Assembly (NCBI RefSeq): GCF_003344885.1
Contig: NZ_CP031155.1
Span: 1,144,001 to 1,208,000, forward strand
DNA: 64,000 nucleotides
Direction: 5' to 3'
Source: Altererythrobacter sp. ZODW24
Lineage (GTDB): Bacteria > Pseudomonadota > Alphaproteobacteria > Sphingomonadales > Sphingomonadaceae
Made by a program: the position numbers and the translations under genes. This document shows, in pieces, positions 35,668 to 44,396 of the stretch; positions within the stretch are counted from its first letter, which is position 1, and the number at the start of each line of letters is the position of its first letter. The notes under the pieces are model-generated. The model ran no database searches, was not told the DNA's origin, and saw only the letters and a list, made by a program, of their open reading frames with translations.

Positions 35668-36198
35668 GTGAATGGTATTCAGAGCTCCGCTATGTTGACA
35701 GCAGGGCCTACTTTGGCCGTTCCGCTCGAATCCCTGTTTGGCTATGCTGGACAAGCTGCGATGATCGGGTGGTTGATCCTGATTTTCCTGCCACGTCGCT
35801 GGCGTGCGCTGTTATTCGTCCCGCGCTTCCTCATCCCGTTCGGCCTCAGCATGCTCTATGCCGGATTGATTTTCACCCATGTATATACTGTCGATGGCGG
35901 GGGTTTTGGCTCGCTCGCGCAGGTGAAGGCGCTGTTCGGCAAAGACGAGTTGCTGCTGGCAGGGTGGGTGCATTACCTCGCCTTTGATTTGTTTATCGGC
36001 GGATGGATTGCGGTGCAGGCTGACAGGCTTGGGATCGCTCGGTTGATTCAGGCGCCGTTATTGGCGGCCACATTCATGTTCGGCCCGGTCGGCCTCGCGT
36101 TGTTTATGGTGATGCGCGTGGGCTATCGGCGAACGCTGGTCCAACCTCTGCAGGCCGAGCCTCAGAAGCTCCAGACCCGGCAGGAGGACGCTGCATGA
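35668..36198 (+). CDS. ABA4-like (DUF4281) membrane protein
   Basis: A 176-residue polytopic protein with about four membrane segments. The segment WVHYLAFDLFIGGWIAVQADRLG together with GPVGLALFMVMR is the recognisable core of the ABA4/DUF4281 family, which in plants is needed for neoxanthin formation; bacterial members are uncharacterised. I start at GTG 35668, which has AAAAGGA seven bases upstream; ATG 35692 is the alternative. The stop overlaps the next gene by four bases. No carotenoid genes are visible nearby. Confidence 0.85.
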   Translation: MNGIQSSAMLTAGPTLAVPLESLFGYAGQAAMIGWLILIFLPRRWRALLFVPRFLIPFGLSMLYAGLIFTHVYTVDGGGFGSLAQVKALFGKDELLLAGWVHYLAFDLFIGGWIAVQADRLGIARLIQAPLLAATFMFGPVGLALFMVMRVGYRRTLVQPLQAEPQKLQTRQEDAA

Positions 36199-37025
36199 CC
36201 GACTCCAATTCAGATGCGCCCCGGATGATGGCGTTGCTGCCACAACTGGATGACGATCACTTTACCCGGCTCATGCTGTGCACCGGTCTGTTCTTGCTCG
36301 CGGCTCTCGTCGTTTTCGTTCCGGTGTGGCTGCTCGATCCGCGTATTTTGGACAGCGCTGCCATCTGGACCAAACCCCAAAAATTCAACATATCATTGGG
36401 CCTGCATTTCGTGACCTTGGCAGTTCTCGCGCATCAGGTTCCACGCGCCACGCGCACCGGACCGCTCTTGATCGGGTTCGGCTATCTCGCAGTCATCTCG
36501 CTAGTGTTTGAGTTTGTGTATGTGAATGTGCAGGCGGCGCGCGGCGCGCGGTCGCACTTCAATATGGAGACGTCCGTCGAACAAATAATGTATGCCCTGA
36601 TGGGGCTCGGCGCGTTTCTTATGGTGCTCGTCGCCTTCGTTCTCGCGATCCAGATCTGGCGTAAAGGTGACCGCAGCAACCGAGGATTATGGCTCGGGTC
36701 GATTGTCGGACTGACCGCAGGCTTCGCCATCACGCTTGTGTTCGCCGGGCAAATGTCGAGCATCGGCCGGTTCGTTGGCGCACCGCTGAGCGGTGGCGGC
36801 GAGATCGTACCGTTTTTTGGCTGGTCGCGCGAATATGGCGATTTGCGCCCGTCGCATTTCGTTTCGCTGCACCTTATGCAAACGCTACCGCTTGCAGGCT
36901 ACATCGCGGATCGCCAAAAATGGCCTACTGTACCGATAGTGATCGGCCTTGGAGTGATGCAGATCGCGCTTGCAGTAGCGCTGTATATGCAGGCGTTGGC
37001 AGGGCAACCGTTCTGGCCTGCCTGA
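36195..37025 (+). CDS. Polytopic membrane protein paired with ABA4-like gene
   Basis: A 276-residue protein with about seven membrane segments (CTGLFLLAALVVFVPVWLL, FGYLAVISLVFEFVYVNV, ALMGLGAFLMVLVAFVLAIQIW, IVGLTAGFAITLVFAG and others). Polar residues within spans (KPQKFNISLGLHFVT, WSREYGDLRPSHFVSLHLMQTLP) look conserved and functional. No family recognised. Its start overlaps the ABA4-like stop by four bases, so they are coupled and probably work together in the membrane. Confidence 0.78.
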   Translation: MTDSNSDAPRMMALLPQLDDDHFTRLMLCTGLFLLAALVVFVPVWLLDPRILDSAAIWTKPQKFNISLGLHFVTLAVLAHQVPRATRTGPLLIGFGYLAVISLVFEFVYVNVQAARGARSHFNMETSVEQIMYALMGLGAFLMVLVAFVLAIQIWRKGDRSNRGLWLGSIVGLTAGFAITLVFAGQMSSIGRFVGAPLSGGGEIVPFFGWSREYGDLRPSHFVSLHLMQTLPLAGYIADRQKWPTVPIVIGLGVMQIALAVALYMQALAGQPFWPA

Positions 37026-37146
37026 ATTTTGCGTCGTCCCAACCTCTGCTGCAAGTGCGACTTAAGGATCGAGATCATCAAACCAGGCCTATCTCAATCA
37101 ATATGATCTCAGCGAGAGAAATTCGAAGCTTCAGTGTGGTTTCGTC

Positions 37147-37176
37147 AACGACCGCTATTGGGTCGTTGGCGGACGT
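37147..37176 (+). repeat. Dispersed hairpin repeat copy
   Basis: ACGACCGCT-ATTGGGTCGTT-GGCGGACGT, the closest to the general consensus. It lies in the 252-base gap between the ABA4-like operon and the convergent serine hydrolase gene. Confidence 0.7.
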
Positions 37177-37277
37177 CTCTGATCTTTACGCGACAGACAT
37201 CGATATTTGTTGGTAGCCGGAGAGGCTACTCTTACTCACAGCCAATCAATAATTGGAGAATGCAAATTCACTTCCAA

Positions 37278-38831
37278 TTATTGAGGGGCAGATTCTTCGC
37301 GAGCCCTCTCTTCCAAGGCGCGAAGCACTTCCTGTATTCGTGCATTATCTGGATTCAGCTCCAATGCCGCGCGATAGGCGGAGATTGCCTCTTCCCAGTC
37401 TTCGATTGCGGCGCGAGTCTCTCCTAAACTATCGAACGCATTCGCCGATTCCGGAAACAGCCGGGTGTTTAGGGCGAAAACGGCGACAGCCTCCTTCATG
37501 TCTCCCTGAGCTAGATAAGTATATCCCAATGTATTGATCTCCGATTCATTGAGTTTAGTGATTTTGCCTGAGACGATTTGCTCCTCAAACTCCTTGATCG
37601 CGCCTTCGAGACCGTGGCTCTGCTGAAGGTCGGCAAGGATCAAGTCGGCTGGGGTCTGCGGACGGGGCGGGCTAACTCCATAAGAAGCACGCACAAGATC
37701 TTCGCCAAGTCGAACGGTCTCGCCGTATGTTGCGCTGCCGATGCCACCGATACTATCCGCAGCGAAGACGATTAGTCCGGTCTCAGGAAAATACTGCAGA
37801 TTTGCTGTGTAAGGCGGTCCCCAGCCATCGTGGCCAATCGTCCGTACGTCGTTGCCATTCACGTCAATGGAAGAGGTGAATAGACCGTAGCCGATGAAAC
37901 TGGCGCCATTATATGCGACCGCGCGCGGGACCGTCATCTTTTCGAGGGTCTCGGTATTTTTGAAGAAGCGGTCGGAGAACAATGTTTGAAACCATTGAAC
38001 CATATCGCCGGCCGTTGAATAGATTCCCCCGGGGGCAGCCACGCCAACGAATTGACTTTGCGAGGCAGATTGGAACCCGCCCGACATCCTCACGTATCCA
38101 TCGGCTAGGCCTGGGACGACGGAGCGGTAAGAAAGCGTGCCGGAGTTTTTCATTTCAACTGGATCGAATATGTAATGCTGCAACGCCAGATCGAACGATT
38201 TGCCCAATTCGGCCTCAACGATCATCTGCAAAAGGATGTAATTGGCATTACTGTAACTGTAATTTTCGCCTGATTTGAATTCGAGCGGTTCGTCGATAAA
38301 CGTATTCGTCATGTCTACCAGGCTGACTTGCAACACAGCCATGCCCGCAGCCAGCACACGAGCCTGAAGCGCCTGATAAGGAGGTTTGTACTGGTAGTTC
38401 GGAATTCCCGAGCGATGACTGAGCAACTGGTCTACAGTTACCTGCGCCGAGGGTTTGCCCGCAAATTCTGGCAGAATTTCTGCGACCGTCTGCGACGTGC
38501 TCAACAGCCCTTCCTCTTCCAATCGAAGAATCAGCGCAGAGGTGAAGGGCTTGGATACTGATGCGAGGCGAACCTTGGTATCCAACGAATACGGCACGTC
38601 AAAGGGAATGTTCGCCATACCGAACGCCCCTTGGTATAGAATTTCGGAAGTTGTTGCGACAATCACAACGCCGTCGAATAGCTTGGCATCATGATATGAC
38701 TGTGCGATTTCGTCAGCTACAACAGCATAATTCGCAGGGCGGGCATCGGGGACAGTTTGTCCTACCGCTGGAACCGAAAGCCCCGCAAGGCAAATCACTG
38801 GGGCAAGTAAGCGGCAAGTTATGGTCGTCAT
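37278..38831 (-). CDS. Secreted serine hydrolase (beta-lactamase class C fold) with TPR tail
   Basis: A 517-residue exported protein. After a signal peptide (LLAPVICLAGLSVPAVG) comes a class C beta-lactamase/CubicO-type domain with the SxxK nucleophile in LASVSKPFTSAL, the YxN motif in YSYSNANYILL and HDG in IGHDGWGPP as the third motif. The last 110 residues are TPR-like (LGYTYLAQGDMKEAVAVFALN, SLGETRAAIEDWEEAISAYRAAL). The start at 38831 follows AAAGGAGAGG; an upstream ATG is less likely. Third gene of a gntR-hydrolase-hydrolase set, 48 bases after the previous one. Substrate unknown; such proteins are mostly esterases or peptidases. Confidence 0.88.
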   Translation of the reverse strand: MTTITCRLLAPVICLAGLSVPAVGQTVPDARPANYAVVADEIAQSYHDAKLFDGVVIVATTSEILYQGAFGMANIPFDVPYSLDTKVRLASVSKPFTSALILRLEEEGLLSTSQTVAEILPEFAGKPSAQVTVDQLLSHRSGIPNYQYKPPYQALQARVLAAGMAVLQVSLVDMTNTFIDEPLEFKSGENYSYSNANYILLQMIVEAELGKSFDLALQHYIFDPVEMKNSGTLSYRSVVPGLADGYVRMSGGFQSASQSQFVGVAAPGGIYSTAGDMVQWFQTLFSDRFFKNTETLEKMTVPRAVAYNGASFIGYGLFTSSIDVNGNDVRTIGHDGWGPPYTANLQYFPETGLIVFAADSIGGIGSATYGETVRLGEDLVRASYGVSPPRPQTPADLILADLQQSHGLEGAIKEFEEQIVSGKITKLNESEINTLGYTYLAQGDMKEAVAVFALNTRLFPESANAFDSLGETRAAIEDWEEAISAYRAALELNPDNARIQEVLRALEERAREESAPQ

Positions 38832-38879
38832 CTGTCCTCTCCTTTCGAGGGGCATTCCAGGTGAGGGCTGGCACTCAAA

Positions 38880-40634
38880 TTATTGGCGCCTCAACGAAGC
38901 GATCAATACATCGCCAACAATGTTCTGCCGCCATTTGCCCCATATGTAGCCTTGGCCATAATTTCCGCCGGTCATGGCGACGACCAGATCAAATTCAGGC
39001 ACGACGACAACAATCTGGCCCCCATTCCCGCTCGCTTCGTAAGATTGATAGGTCTCCCCTCCAACGGAGATCTGATGCCGGTGCCATCCATATCCATCTT
39101 CGCCTCCGAAATAGAAATTGGAGAATCCGGTTTCATCCAATCCAGTTGTTTCTGGAGTAATCGCAACCTGCTTAGCTGTGGACGCCGCAACCCAGTCTTT
39201 GTCGATCAATTGCTTACCGGCCCATTTGCCTTGGTTCAGATATAGCTGGCCAATCTTCGCTAGGTCTCGCGTCCGCAGATATGCGCCACCTCCAAGGTAT
39301 GCTTCGCCGTTCGGCATCACATTCCAATAGGCATTCTGGAATCCTAAAGGCTCGAACAAACGCGTCTGCAGAAGTGAAAGAACCGATTCTCCGGTTGATC
39401 CAGCTAGGGCGGCCCCTATCAAGTTCATGCCGCCCGAGCAGTAGGCGTATCTCTCCCCGGGGGTCGCCGCAAAATCGAGTGCTGCGGTATATTCCCATAA
39501 ATTCGGGAATTCCCCTTGCTGCCACATGACATCTTCATGGCCGGCAGTTTGGCGGTTGCCATCGTAGCAGTCGAAGCCGCTTTGGTGAGTTAAGAGGTGA
39601 GAAAGAGTGAGGGGTTGCGCGTCAGGTTCGTTGGGTACCTCGATAAAGCGGTTGATCGGCGTGTCTGCCCCCAGATCGTGCCCTTCCTGCATCAGCGCTC
39701 CGACGAGGATCGACGCAAAAGTCTTCCCGGCTGATCTGATGTCATGGGGCTTGTCGCTGGTTTCGCTACGGAAGTACTCCTCAACGACGAGTTTGCCTCC
39801 TCGGGCCACCAACAGGCTATGAACCAGTTGTGGCTGTTCTTCGGCACCGCTTTCGTTCGCAATGGAGTTGATCAAGCTATGGATTGCGTCCCTGTCAAAC
39901 CCAGCTTCATCGAGCGACCCGACCGGCCAAGCCCCGTTCGAAGAAGGGGCCTCTAACTGTCTTTCTTCTCCCTCACCAAAGAAGTCTTTGGCCAGGTCAG
40001 CTGCCGGATCGATGAATTGCAATGCAAATTTCTCGATGGGTCCGAATCCCATCGTCAGGCTCTTGTCCGATGCGTTCAATTCCACCGACGAAAACTCCAC
40101 ATCGTCGTTTGGCGTGGAGAGAGAATACCGATCTGGCGCTTTTTTTGTGACCTTATACATACGCGAAGGGCCGGTGATATTGCGTTCTGGATTGAGCAAG
40201 GCAGCAACAAGGTGCTCCTCCGCCCGCTCTTCGACATTCATGAAGAGATTGAACGCACGGTCCAGCGGGGTCGCTATTCCCGTCCAACCGTTCTCAGGAG
40301 TGGCAACGAGCCGCGCCGCATGCGCGAGTCGTTGCCCCCCCACTGAATTGGCTGGTTGAATATAGAACCCGTCGATTTGCTGATCGCGGTCAGAGAATGA
40401 GCCCGCAAAGCTAGCGCCATTGTCGAACTTAATGGAAACCTGGTCTACGGCTGCGGCAATTTCTGAGGCGCTGAACCTCTCGCCTTTCCGATCCTCACGG
40501 GCGTAATGTATTTCGACCGCCGTTCCATCATCAGGCTGTAATGTGCCAAGCCATAGACCTTCGATCCCGGAATTGGTCGGCGCACAGGCAGATACCGTGA
40601 TTAAAGATAGGGCAGAAAGCATCTGTAATTTCAT
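38880..40634 (-). CDS. Serine hydrolase lipoprotein (beta-lactamase class C fold)
   Basis: A 584-residue protein with a lipoprotein signal (MKLQMLSALSLITVSAC). The first 230 residues form an extra beta-rich domain of unknown role; the CubicO-type hydrolase domain follows with SxxK in IRSAGKTFASILVG, the tyrosine motif as YAYCSGGMNLIG (YCS instead of YxN) and a C-terminal GNGGQ. The hydrolase domain resembles esterase-type members. The start overlaps the GntR stop by four bases (ATGA), so expression is coupled to the regulator. Substrate unknown. Confidence 0.87.
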   Translation of the reverse strand: MKLQMLSALSLITVSACAPTNSGIEGLWLGTLQPDDGTAVEIHYAREDRKGERFSASEIAAAVDQVSIKFDNGASFAGSFSDRDQQIDGFYIQPANSVGGQRLAHAARLVATPENGWTGIATPLDRAFNLFMNVEERAEEHLVAALLNPERNITGPSRMYKVTKKAPDRYSLSTPNDDVEFSSVELNASDKSLTMGFGPIEKFALQFIDPAADLAKDFFGEGEERQLEAPSSNGAWPVGSLDEAGFDRDAIHSLINSIANESGAEEQPQLVHSLLVARGGKLVVEEYFRSETSDKPHDIRSAGKTFASILVGALMQEGHDLGADTPINRFIEVPNEPDAQPLTLSHLLTHQSGFDCYDGNRQTAGHEDVMWQQGEFPNLWEYTAALDFAATPGERYAYCSGGMNLIGAALAGSTGESVLSLLQTRLFEPLGFQNAYWNVMPNGEAYLGGGAYLRTRDLAKIGQLYLNQGKWAGKQLIDKDWVAASTAKQVAITPETTGLDETGFSNFYFGGEDGYGWHRHQISVGGETYQSYEASGNGGQIVVVVPEFDLVVAMTGGNYGQGYIWGKWRQNIVGDVLIASLRRQ

Positions 40635-41302
40635 GAATTCTCTTTCTTTTGATCAAGCCGGCTCGATAGCCAATCTAGAATTGGTTCCTTCCCGGTCGTT
40701 AGATTTTGATGCAGCGCCTGTGCAGCTCCAGCGAGATCCTGCTCACGGAGCGCTTTTATGATTTGTGCATGCTCATCACCCGCGACGGGGAGTCTTGGTG
40801 TCTCGCGGAAGAGAGCCAACTCGTAGCGCCGGGTCCGGGCCATCATGTTCTCAATGATGTCGAGCAACACTGTGTTTGAGCATCGACCCCAGACAAGCCG
40901 GTGGAAATGCTCGTCTGCGTCGATCATGGCTGGGCCAGCTTCGGCGTCAAGAAAGGCCTGATTGGCCTTTTCGATCCTGTCGATTTCGGCCTCGTTGGGT
41001 TGCTCGCCTAGCAGCAGCGCCTGCGGATCGAGAATGGGTCTCACATCATACAGATTGCTAAATTCCTCGGTAGTAAACTCCCGCGCAAAGAAACCGCGGC
41101 GGGGAATGACTTCCACAAAATGCTCCGCAACCAGATGGCCGAGTCCCTCTCTCAAAGGTGTGCGGCTGATCCCAAGGCTCTTTGACAAATGGACTTCATT
41201 GATTCGCGAGCCATCGGGGATAGCTCCTTCAATGATCAGGGATCGTATGGCGGATGCCGCTTGTTTGGAAATAGGGTCGGCGCGTGTAACTGTATACTGC
41301 AT
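40631..41302 (-). CDS. GntR-family (FadR/FCD type) transcriptional regulator
   Basis: A 223-residue regulator. The N-terminal winged HTH is visible in IRSLIIEGAIPDGSRINEVHLSKSLGISRTPLREGLGHL, and the C-terminal all-helical FCD domain contains EADEHFHRLVWGR, DADEHFH-type metal-binding residues, and DEHAQIIKALREQD. FCD regulators usually sense carboxylic acids. I start at ATG 41302; a GTG six codons upstream is possible. It heads an operon with two serine hydrolases, so those probably release or degrade its ligand. A palindrome overlaps the start codon. Confidence 0.92.
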   Translation of the reverse strand: MQYTVTRADPISKQAASAIRSLIIEGAIPDGSRINEVHLSKSLGISRTPLREGLGHLVAEHFVEVIPRRGFFAREFTTEEFSNLYDVRPILDPQALLLGEQPNEAEIDRIEKANQAFLDAEAGPAMIDADEHFHRLVWGRCSNTVLLDIIENMMARTRRYELALFRETPRLPVAGDEHAQIIKALREQDLAGAAQALHQNLTTGKEPILDWLSSRLDQKKENS

Positions 41303-41305
41303 ACA
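41291..41305 (-). promoter_or_regulatory. Putative GntR operator overlapping the gntR start codon
   Basis: TGTAT-ACTGC-ATACA is a perfect five-base inverted repeat with five-base spacer, placed across the ATG of the GntR gene. Size and placement fit an autoregulatory FadR-type site that blocks transcription or initiation. Confidence 0.5.
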
Positions 41306-41375
41306 ATTGATATAACGCACCCGATGAGGCTTACAAGGAGAAAGTGCACAGCAGTAGCTAATGCTCGTTTAGGCT

Positions 41376-41430
41376 AAACGTCCGCAAATGGGTCGTTAGC
41401 TGCCTGTCAGCTTATGGGTGGGAGGCGGTC
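41376..41430 (+). repeat. Dispersed hairpin repeat, double copy
   Basis: AACGTCCGC-AAATGGGTCGTT-AGCTGCC followed at once by TGTCAGCTTATGGGTGGG-AGGCGGTC. Two degraded units in tandem lie in the gap between gntR and the nitroreductase gene. Confidence 0.6.
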
Positions 41431-41512
41431 ATTGAGGCGCACGCTTCTAATGACGGCTATATCCTGAAAGCGGGCGTCAAACTTGTTGTTAGATCGGTCT
41501 ATTTCATAGTGT

Positions 41513-42610
41513 TCATACTGCCAAAACTGCATCGACTGTGCGCCGAAGTGACATTGGCATTGTCGGCCCATAGCCGAAGCGCATGACGATATTGGGACGC
41601 TGTCCTGGCATCCCAACCAAGGCAGCCAGTTCTGCGCGCAATTTCGAGACTTCAACAGGTTGATTGATATAAGCCTGCTTCAGCCCAAGAGCCGTAGCCT
41701 GCAAAGCAAACCGCTGACAGGCGCGGCCTGCTCTCACCCAATGTTCTGGATCATTCTTCTCTGCAACAAACACCGCAATGCCGGCAGAACCATTGATCTG
41801 ACCGGCATATTTTTCATTCTCGCTGTTTTCTCGAAACGCAAAATCAAAAATGCGACGTCCTATCCACGTGGGCGAACTGGGATTGCCGGTGCAGGCTCCA
41901 AATAGACCATCGCGCATTTTCATCGCGTCATTGGGATTGAAACGCACCCAATGCTTGAGCTCGTCGACAAAGTCCTTATCCTCCATCTGCGTGCTGTTTC
42001 CAGCCATCACCAGATCGCGGATGCGGTTCATCTGAGTCCTCTCAGTTATCAGGATCGTTGCGACACCGGGGATTTGCGATGCAGAAGACAGCAAGGCCAA
42101 ATTTGCACTACTGACGGGTCTGCTATCATAAACTGCTCTGGTCGATTGCCTCTTCGCAATAGCCCCAAACAAGGGAGAACGATCATTCCCGCCTGCCGCC
42201 ATCTCGACCACAACCTTGCCGCCCTCAGCCGAATCAAATCGAACCTCGCTCGTTCGATTGGCCGCTGTGCCTGCAATCATCAGATTTTCAGCCGCGCAGC
42301 CAAGGCTCGCGAATAAATGATGATCGTCAGGATCGACTACGGCCGTTCGGCGAGTAAAATCGGGCAGTATCTCAAAACTACTCCCCCGAACGCGAAACTT
42401 CCAAGGCTGGGTATTGTGGCCGTTGGCTGCCAACGTGGCATAGCGGATTAATTCACGGTCATCTGGCTTCACAGCAAGCGGCGCACGCAACTGTGCAACA
42501 GCATCTTCATAATCATCCATCGATCCCATTTGTTTCACTGCTACCGCGGCCGCAGTTCCGCCGGCGACGATCAGCGTTCCACTGCCAATCAATAGGGTGC
42601 GCCTGTCCAT
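41513..42610 (-). CDS. Acg-like nitroreductase-family flavoprotein with TAT-like signal
   Basis: A 365-residue protein with MDRRTLLIGSGTLIVAGGTAAAVAV at its N-terminus, a twin-arginine-type leader. The body reads as a nitroreductase-fold duplication of the Acg type: ATLAANGHNTQPWKFRV near residue 60, IAKRQSTRAVYDSRPV in the middle, and RAGRACQRFALQATALGLKQAYINQPVE late. Mycobacterial Acg binds FMN but is thought not to reduce nitro compounds, so a flavin store or sequestering role is possible. Export of the folded flavoprotein fits the TAT leader. It stands alone between two repeat copies. Confidence 0.85.
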   Translation of the reverse strand: MDRRTLLIGSGTLIVAGGTAAAVAVKQMGSMDDYEDAVAQLRAPLAVKPDDRELIRYATLAANGHNTQPWKFRVRGSSFEILPDFTRRTAVVDPDDHHLFASLGCAAENLMIAGTAANRTSEVRFDSAEGGKVVVEMAAGGNDRSPLFGAIAKRQSTRAVYDSRPVSSANLALLSSASQIPGVATILITERTQMNRIRDLVMAGNSTQMEDKDFVDELKHWVRFNPNDAMKMRDGLFGACTGNPSSPTWIGRRIFDFAFRENSENEKYAGQINGSAGIAVFVAEKNDPEHWVRAGRACQRFALQATALGLKQAYINQPVEVSKLRAELAALVGMPGQRPNIVMRFGYGPTMPMSLRRTVDAVLAV

Positions 42611-42920
42611 CCACTTTGCTCCTGCTCTTCAAAGAAAAATTCGTTCGAACAGGAATATGAACTCAATCTTGGCGCTCAAATACGTGTTGTAACTGACATC
42701 GCCTGGCCCCACCGGCTGCCTCATGGGTAACTTCCGCTCTCGCTCCGAACGCGGCAACTTGGATCGCACAAAGACGAACGGCCACAATTGGGTCGAGGGC
42801 AGTCTCCCCGGCTTGGTGAGGTAGAGCGTGCTCTATGTCTTTCTTATCGCTTAACTTAGGCATTTACTGCTTTATATCACCAATACACCAACATAATCTG
42901 TGGGTGAATTGGAGGGCGTT
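42611..42920. other. Gene-free stretch
   Basis: No supported gene. A minus-strand frame at 42663-42863 lacks a convincing ribosome binding site and protein-like composition. The only structure I see is the hairpin-repeat copy at 42776-42803. Confidence 0.5.
42776..42803 (+). repeat. Dispersed hairpin repeat copy, degraded
   Basis: GAACGGCC-ACAATTGGGTCGA-GGGCAGTC keeps the ATTGGGTCG centre, but the arms have several mismatches. It lies between the nitroreductase and the small membrane-protein gene. Confidence 0.5.
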
Positions 42921-43193
42921 ATGATGGCGAAAGCGCAAGCGGGAACGAGCGGCCATCCTAGCCGCGCATCTACACTTCGCACGATCTACCGTGTGCTGCG
43001 GTGGATTGTGCTAGGGCTGTTATCAATATTTGCGGCGCTGTCTTTAGTTTACGCGGGTTGGTTTTTCACCCGGAACTGGTCTTCCATGGCCGAGCGTGAA
43101 ATTTCTGCATTCTATGACAATGTCCTAGCTCATCACCCTGGGCCGGTAGACGCAGGTATTGGTGACGAGGGTTCAAGCGATCACGTTCTGTGA
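42921..43193 (+). CDS. Small single-span membrane protein, unknown
   Basis: A 90-residue product starting MMAKAQAGTSGHPSR with a single strong membrane span (WIVLGLLSIFAALSLVYAGWFF) and a polar tail (NWSSMAEREISAFYDNVLAHHPGPV). GGAGGG lies nine bases upstream of the first ATG, which is why I prefer it to the GTG at 42900. No family recognised. It is isolated and could also be the start of a truncated longer gene, since nothing protein-like continues after it. Confidence 0.55.
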   Translation: MMAKAQAGTSGHPSRASTLRTIYRVLRWIVLGLLSIFAALSLVYAGWFFTRNWSSMAEREISAFYDNVLAHHPGPVDAGIGDEGSSDHVL

Positions 43194-43498
43194 GTCAGTT
43201 CAAATCTCGCATGTCTGTCAATGCGTGTCAGAGAAAATTGGATCTGACCAACGCGAACGGCAGCAATTGGACAATGGACGGAGCAGCAGTTTGCGTTTGG
43301 AAGAGTGGCCTGACGGACTAGCGATTGAGTCGACAGCATTCAGTCACATGGATGTAAGAAATGCGACGGACCGGAATAGGCTCAAATTAGAAGCTGCAAC
43401 CTTGATCAGGAGGCGGGTGCTAGCCAGCTTGCTCCAGCATTTGTGACTTTGCAGCATCAAAATACCCGCGTACTTTGTATGGCAATCGGAGAAAGTGA
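43194..43498. other. Gene-free stretch
   Basis: I see no supported gene in these 305 bases. A plus-strand frame at 43159-43446 overlaps the small membrane-protein gene and has no ribosome binding site. A degraded copy of the hairpin repeat (GAACGGCAGCAATTGG and following) is visible near 43247. The promoter of the following gene must lie here, but I cannot place it. Confidence 0.45.
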
Positions 43499-44293
43499 AT
43501 GGACAGAACAGTCACGTCCAATCGTCCTGAATTGTGGGGTCCTTGCTTACCAAGACCTGCAACGGACGGGCATAAGTATGATCGTGGATATGCGGCGATC
43601 CTTGCAGCAGCCGAATTAACCGGAGCCACCCGGCTGGCCGCTAGTGCATGCAGCCGCATCGGTTGCGGATTGGTGAGCGTCGTAGCTGCAACCCGAGATG
43701 ACGTTTATCGGTCGAGTTTACCGCCTGATATAATGGTTCATCGGCAACCTCCGGAGAAAATGTCGGTTTTGCTGGGTGGGCCAGGGGGAGTTACGACTGA
43801 CCAATTCAATGAGCTGCTTGGTGCTTCACAACTTCAGGCACGCGTCTTCGACGCCGGTGCAATACCGAGAAGAGAGCACTTCAATCAGCTCGACAGAACC
43901 TGCGTTATCACTCCGCATATCGGAGAGTTTGAACGTCTTTTCGGCAAACTAGAGAATGGTGCAAAGACAGGTGCGCGAGCAATTGCTTCTGAGAGCGGTG
44001 CGACCGTTGTTCTGAAATCGTCAAGAACCATTATCGCTAGTCCCGACGGCCGGACTTCAGTCAACAGCCATACGAGTCCCTATTTGGCTATAGCGGGGAC
44101 CGGCGATGTCTTAGCGGGGATAATCTCAGGGTTGGTGGCGCAAAGAATGCCACATTTCGAGGCCTGCTGCGCAGCAGTTTGGATTCATGGCGAAGCTGGC
44201 AGACGCATTGGCCCCGGGCTAATCGCAGGAGATATTGTAGAGTCTATACCTCACATCCTTCAGGATTTATTGCGGACAAATGACGCACAGTGA
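43499..44293 (+). CDS. nnrD: Stand-alone ADP-dependent NAD(P)H-hydrate dehydratase
   Basis: A 264-residue ribokinase-fold enzyme that repairs hydrated NAD(P)H using ADP (family knowledge). The hallmark segments are HKYDRGYAAILAAAELTGATRLAA at the start, VITPHIGEFERLFG in the middle and IAGTGDVLAGIISGLVA, containing the catalytic Asp in GTGD. The NnrE epimerase domain, often fused at the N-terminus, is missing. GGAGAAAG precedes the ATG. A housekeeping bifunctional copy may exist elsewhere; this one sits at the head of a stress-gene region, suggesting a specialised extra copy. Confidence 0.9.
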   Translation: MDRTVTSNRPELWGPCLPRPATDGHKYDRGYAAILAAAELTGATRLAASACSRIGCGLVSVVAATRDDVYRSSLPPDIMVHRQPPEKMSVLLGGPGGVTTDQFNELLGASQLQARVFDAGAIPRREHFNQLDRTCVITPHIGEFERLFGKLENGAKTGARAIASESGATVVLKSSRTIIASPDGRTSVNSHTSPYLAIAGTGDVLAGIISGLVAQRMPHFEACCAAVWIHGEAGRRIGPGLIAGDIVESIPHILQDLLRTNDAQ

Positions 44294-44396
44294 TTGAAAG
44301 CGCGATATGATCGCGACCGCGAGACATTCTGCAGGCGATCGCGGAAATGGATCACCTTTGAAAAAGCGGGCAAGTGTCAGTTGGTCTAGTTCAGAT

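Noticed and set aside
42663-42863. Minus-strand 66-residue frame
   Set aside because: No ribosome binding site, no protein-like pattern, and it crosses the hairpin-repeat copy at 42776.
22592-43500. Whole region as one intact genomic island or prophage
   Set aside because: No phage structural, replication or conjugation genes occur, the recombinase is broken, and no distal attachment copy was found; a mosaic fits better.
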